From Rikenellaceae bacterium (GTDB lineage Bacteria; Bacteroidota; Bacteroidia; Bacteroidales; UBA932), in assembly GCA_900767375.1 (NCBI GenBank), contig CAAFYX010000080.1, forward strand, positions 1 to 23,086: 23,086 nucleotides of DNA. Direction: 5' to 3'. A program made the translations under genes and the position numbers. Under the pieces are notes generated by a model. It did not search any database, was not told where the DNA came from, and saw only the letters and a program-made list of their open reading frames with translations. Shown in pieces: positions 21,204-23,086 of this stretch; position 1 is the first letter of the stretch, and every line of letters starts with the position of its first letter.

Positions 21204-22478
21204 CTAACCGCCGAAGTTGTCGTAGAGGACGTTTGCAGGATCCACTCCGAGTGAATCAAGCAGCTTGTTCACGGAAGCGACCATCATAGGAGGACCGCAC
21301 ATGAAGTACTTGATGTCCTCCGGTGCCTCGTGGTCCTTGAGGTAGGTCTCGTACATCACATTGTGTACGAAGCCTGCGGTATAAGGAACGCCCGCTGCAT
21401 CTGCTGCAGGGTCCGGACGGTCGAGTGCCAGATGGAACTTGAAGTTCGGGAACTCCTTCTCGATCTCCGCAAAATCCTCGAGGTAGAATGCCTCGACGAG
21501 TGCACGTGCACCATAGAAGAAGCTGACCTTGCGACCTGTCCTGAGAGTCTTGAACAGCTGCATGATGTGGCTGCGCAGAGGTGCCATACCGGCACCGCCG
21601 CCGACGAAGATGTACTCCTGATCGTCCGGATCGTTCTTCGGAAGGAGGAACTCTCCGAAAGGACCTGAGATCATCACCTTGTCACCAGGCTTCCTGGTAA
21701 ATACGTATGATGAAGCGATACCAGGGTTTACAGGCAGTAGCTTAGGACCGAGCTCGCGAGGTACGCTCCTGTCGAACGGAGGAGTAGCGATACGGACGTT
21801 GAGCTTGATGATGCCCTTCTCACCAGGATAGGAGGCCATGGAGTAAGCACGGATAGTATCCTCAGGGTTGGAAGAATGAAGGTTGAAGAAACCGTATTTC
21901 TCCCAGTCTGCACGGTACTCGGGCTCGACGTCGATGTCCTTGAAATCAAGTTCGTACTTAGGGATGTCGATCTGGATGTACTGTCCGCTCTTGAACTCGA
22001 TGTTCTCGCCTTCAGGAAGCTTGACTGTGAATTCCTTGATGAATGTAGCGACATTGTGGTTGGAGATGACCTCGCACTCGAGCTTCTTGATGCTCAGGGC
22101 GCTTTCGTCCATCTGGATCTTGAGGTTGTCCTTCACCTTGACCTGGCAGCCGAGGCGCCAGTTGTCCTTGATCTGCTTCCTGTTGAAGAAGCCGACCTCG
22201 GTAGGGAGGATGTTGCCGCCGCCTTCGAGGACCTGGACCTTGCACTGTCCGCAGTTGGCCTTGCCGCCGCAAGCGGATGGAAGGAAGATCTTGTTGTCGG
22301 CGAGGGTGCTCATAAGTGAAGCTCCCGGAGTAACGTCGAGGGTTTTCTTGCCGTCGTTGATGTCGATCTTGACGGTGCCCTTAGGGGTAAGCGCGTTCTT
22401 GATGATAAGAAGGACGGCTACCAGAAGCATGATGACAATAACCATGATGGCCATTGCTGAAATGATTGTTCCTGTCAT
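21204..22478 (-). CDS. nqrF: Na+-translocating NADH:quinone reductase subunit F
   Basis: NqrF is the NADH-oxidising entry point of the membrane Nqr complex, which pumps Na+ while reducing quinone. The 424-residue product has one N-terminal membrane helix at about 6-27. A 2Fe-2S ferredoxin domain follows with Cys70, Cys76, Cys79 and Cys111 (SACGGKANCGQC, then LGCQ). The FAD-binding motif RAYSMASYPG is at about 210-219 and the NADH-binding motif VGGGAGMAPLRSH at about 292-304. The C-terminus ends YDNFGG, as in the family. Length is slightly above the usual 407 or so. It follows nqrE by 15 bases and has a strong Shine-Dalgarno site. It is the last gene before a strong terminator; menaquinone made by the neighbouring menG-menA unit is the likely electron acceptor. 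Confidence 0.97.
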   Translation of the reverse strand: MTGTIISAMAIMVIVIMLLVAVLLIIKNALTPKGTVKIDINDGKKTLDVTPGASLMSTLADNKIFLPSACGGKANCGQCKVQVLEGGGNILPTEVGFFNRKQIKDNWRLGCQVKVKDNLKIQMDESALSIKKLECEVISNHNVATFIKEFTVKLPEGENIEFKSGQYIQIDIPKYELDFKDIDVEPEYRADWEKYGFFNLHSSNPEDTIRAYSMASYPGEKGIIKLNVRIATPPFDRSVPRELGPKLLPVNPGIASSYVFTRKPGDKVMISGPFGEFLLPKNDPDDQEYIFVGGGAGMAPLRSHIMQLFKTLRTGRKVSFFYGARALVEAFYLEDFAEIEKEFPNFKFHLALDRPDPAADAAGVPYTAGFVHNVMYETYLKDHEAPEDIKYFMCGPPMMVASVNKLLDSLGVDPANVLYDNFGG

Positions 22479-22486
22479 AATTCTGT

Positions 22487-22492
22487 CCTCCT
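22487..22492 (-). promoter_or_regulatory. Ribosome binding site of nqrF
   Basis: Minus-strand AGGAGG lies 8 bases before the nqrF ATG, a full Shine-Dalgarno match. Most starts here lack one, so it suggests high translation of nqrF and fixes its start. Confidence 0.7.
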
Positions 22493-22493
22493 T

Positions 22494-23086
22494 TTAGATT
22501 GCTATACCCATGAATGCCATGAAGGCGATACCCATAAGACCGACGGTGATGAAGGCGATACCTGTGCCCTTGAGACCGGCCGGAATGTTGCTGTAAGAGA
22601 GCTTCTCGCGGATGGCTGCGAGGGCTACGATAGCGAGCCACCAGCCGATACCTGAACCGAGAGCATATACTGCAGACTCACCGATATTGCCGAAGTCCTT
22701 CTGCTGCATGAACAGGGAGCCACCGAGGATGGCGCAGTTTACAGCGATAAGAGGAAGGTAGATACCGAGTGATGAATAGAGTGCAGGAAGGAACTTCTCC
22801 ACAACCATCTCCACAACCTGGGTGAACGCTGCGATGACAGCGATGAAGATGATGAAGCTGAGGAAGCTGAGGTCGACTGAAGCGAAACTGCCGCCGAGCC
22901 ATGCAAGGGCGCCCGGTGAAAGGACGTACTTGTTCAGCAGATAGTTTATAGGAAGTGTGATGAGCAGCATGGCGGCTACGGCGATACCGAGGCCGTTGGC
23001 TGTCTTGACATTCTTGGATACTGCCAGGTATGAACACATACCGAGGAAGTATGCAAAAATCATATTGTCAACGAAGATTGACTTTA
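22494..23086 (-). CDS. nqrE: Na+-translocating NADH:quinone reductase subunit E, 5' end cut by window
   Basis: NqrE is an integral membrane subunit of the Nqr complex with six helices, and helps form the ion path. The visible part holds about 196 residues. Reading continues in frame to the window edge as KSIFVDNMIFAYFLGMCSYL, the family N-terminal region, so the Met at 23063 is internal and only about ten residues with the true start are missing. Further hallmarks are QVVEMVVEKFLPALYSSLG, IYLPLIAVNCAILGGSLFMQ and the C-terminal GLKGTGIAFITVGLMGIAFM. It precedes nqrF by 15 bases, the standard order nqrE-nqrF; nqrA-D are expected upstream, outside the window. Confidence 0.96.
   Translation of the reverse strand, partial: KSIFVDNMIFAYFLGMCSYLAVSKNVKTANGLGIAVAAMLLITLPINYLLNKYVLSPGALAWLGGSFASVDLSFLSFIIFIAVIAAFTQVVEMVVEKFLPALYSSLGIYLPLIAVNCAILGGSLFMQQKDFGNIGESAVYALGSGIGWWLAIVALAAIREKLSYSNIPAGLKGTGIAFITVGLMGIAFMAFMGIAI

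Overview
The window looks like chromosomal core DNA of an anaerobic member of the Bacteroidota, most likely order Bacteroidales. The evidence is a short Bacteroidota-type histone H1-like protein, a Na+-pumping NADH:quinone reductase (Nqr), menaquinone genes, several lipoproteins, an Mfa2/FimB-like surface protein, few Shine-Dalgarno sites, and repeated copies of the Bacteroidota -7 promoter motif TAnnTTTG in front of genes. Genus cannot be fixed from this stretch. Genes are tightly packed: no gap exceeds about 190 bases, and many neighbours overlap by 1 to 26 bases. I see no CRISPR array, IS element, prophage, tRNA or rRNA.

Layout. (1) 29-892: tpiA (minus) and the tyrS-rbfA-LolC/E-type permease operon (plus) leave a shared divergent promoter region. 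(2) 3725-7335 (minus): an M6-family metalloprotease, a small lipoprotein and a lipoprotein with a C-terminal flavin-reductase-like domain on a highly charged tether. The last gene overlaps the end of the permease gene tail to tail. (3) 7368-9073 (minus): ribosomal protein L25 and peptidyl-tRNA hydrolase behind a clear promoter and a two-hairpin leader, then a 58-residue histone H1-like gene, then an unexplained structured element at 7398-7491. (4) 9086-13304 (minus): dipeptidyl peptidase III, XerD-type recombinase and a clostripain-family (C11) cysteine protease lipoprotein, all overlapping. (5) 13318-18022 (plus): uvrA followed by two translationally coupled, divergent Stealth-family sugar-phosphate transferases. 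(6) 18034-19412 (minus): a fimbrial-anchor-like lipoprotein. (7) 19487-21132 (minus): menG and menA, the last two steps of menaquinone synthesis. (8) 21148-23086 (minus): a strong terminator, nqrF and the 3' part of nqrE, cut by the window edge.

How it fits together. MenA and MenG make menaquinone, the probable electron acceptor of the Nqr complex next door. TyrS, RbfA, L25 and Pth all serve translation. Three proteases of different families (M6, C11, M49) with export signals suggest extracytoplasmic peptide breakdown, as expected of a gut or oral anaerobe. The parts I consider least explained are the structured RNA candidate beside the histone gene, the tethered flavin-reductase lipoprotein, and the paired Stealth genes attached to uvrA. 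I found no clear evidence for a wholly new multi-gene defence or mobile system here.
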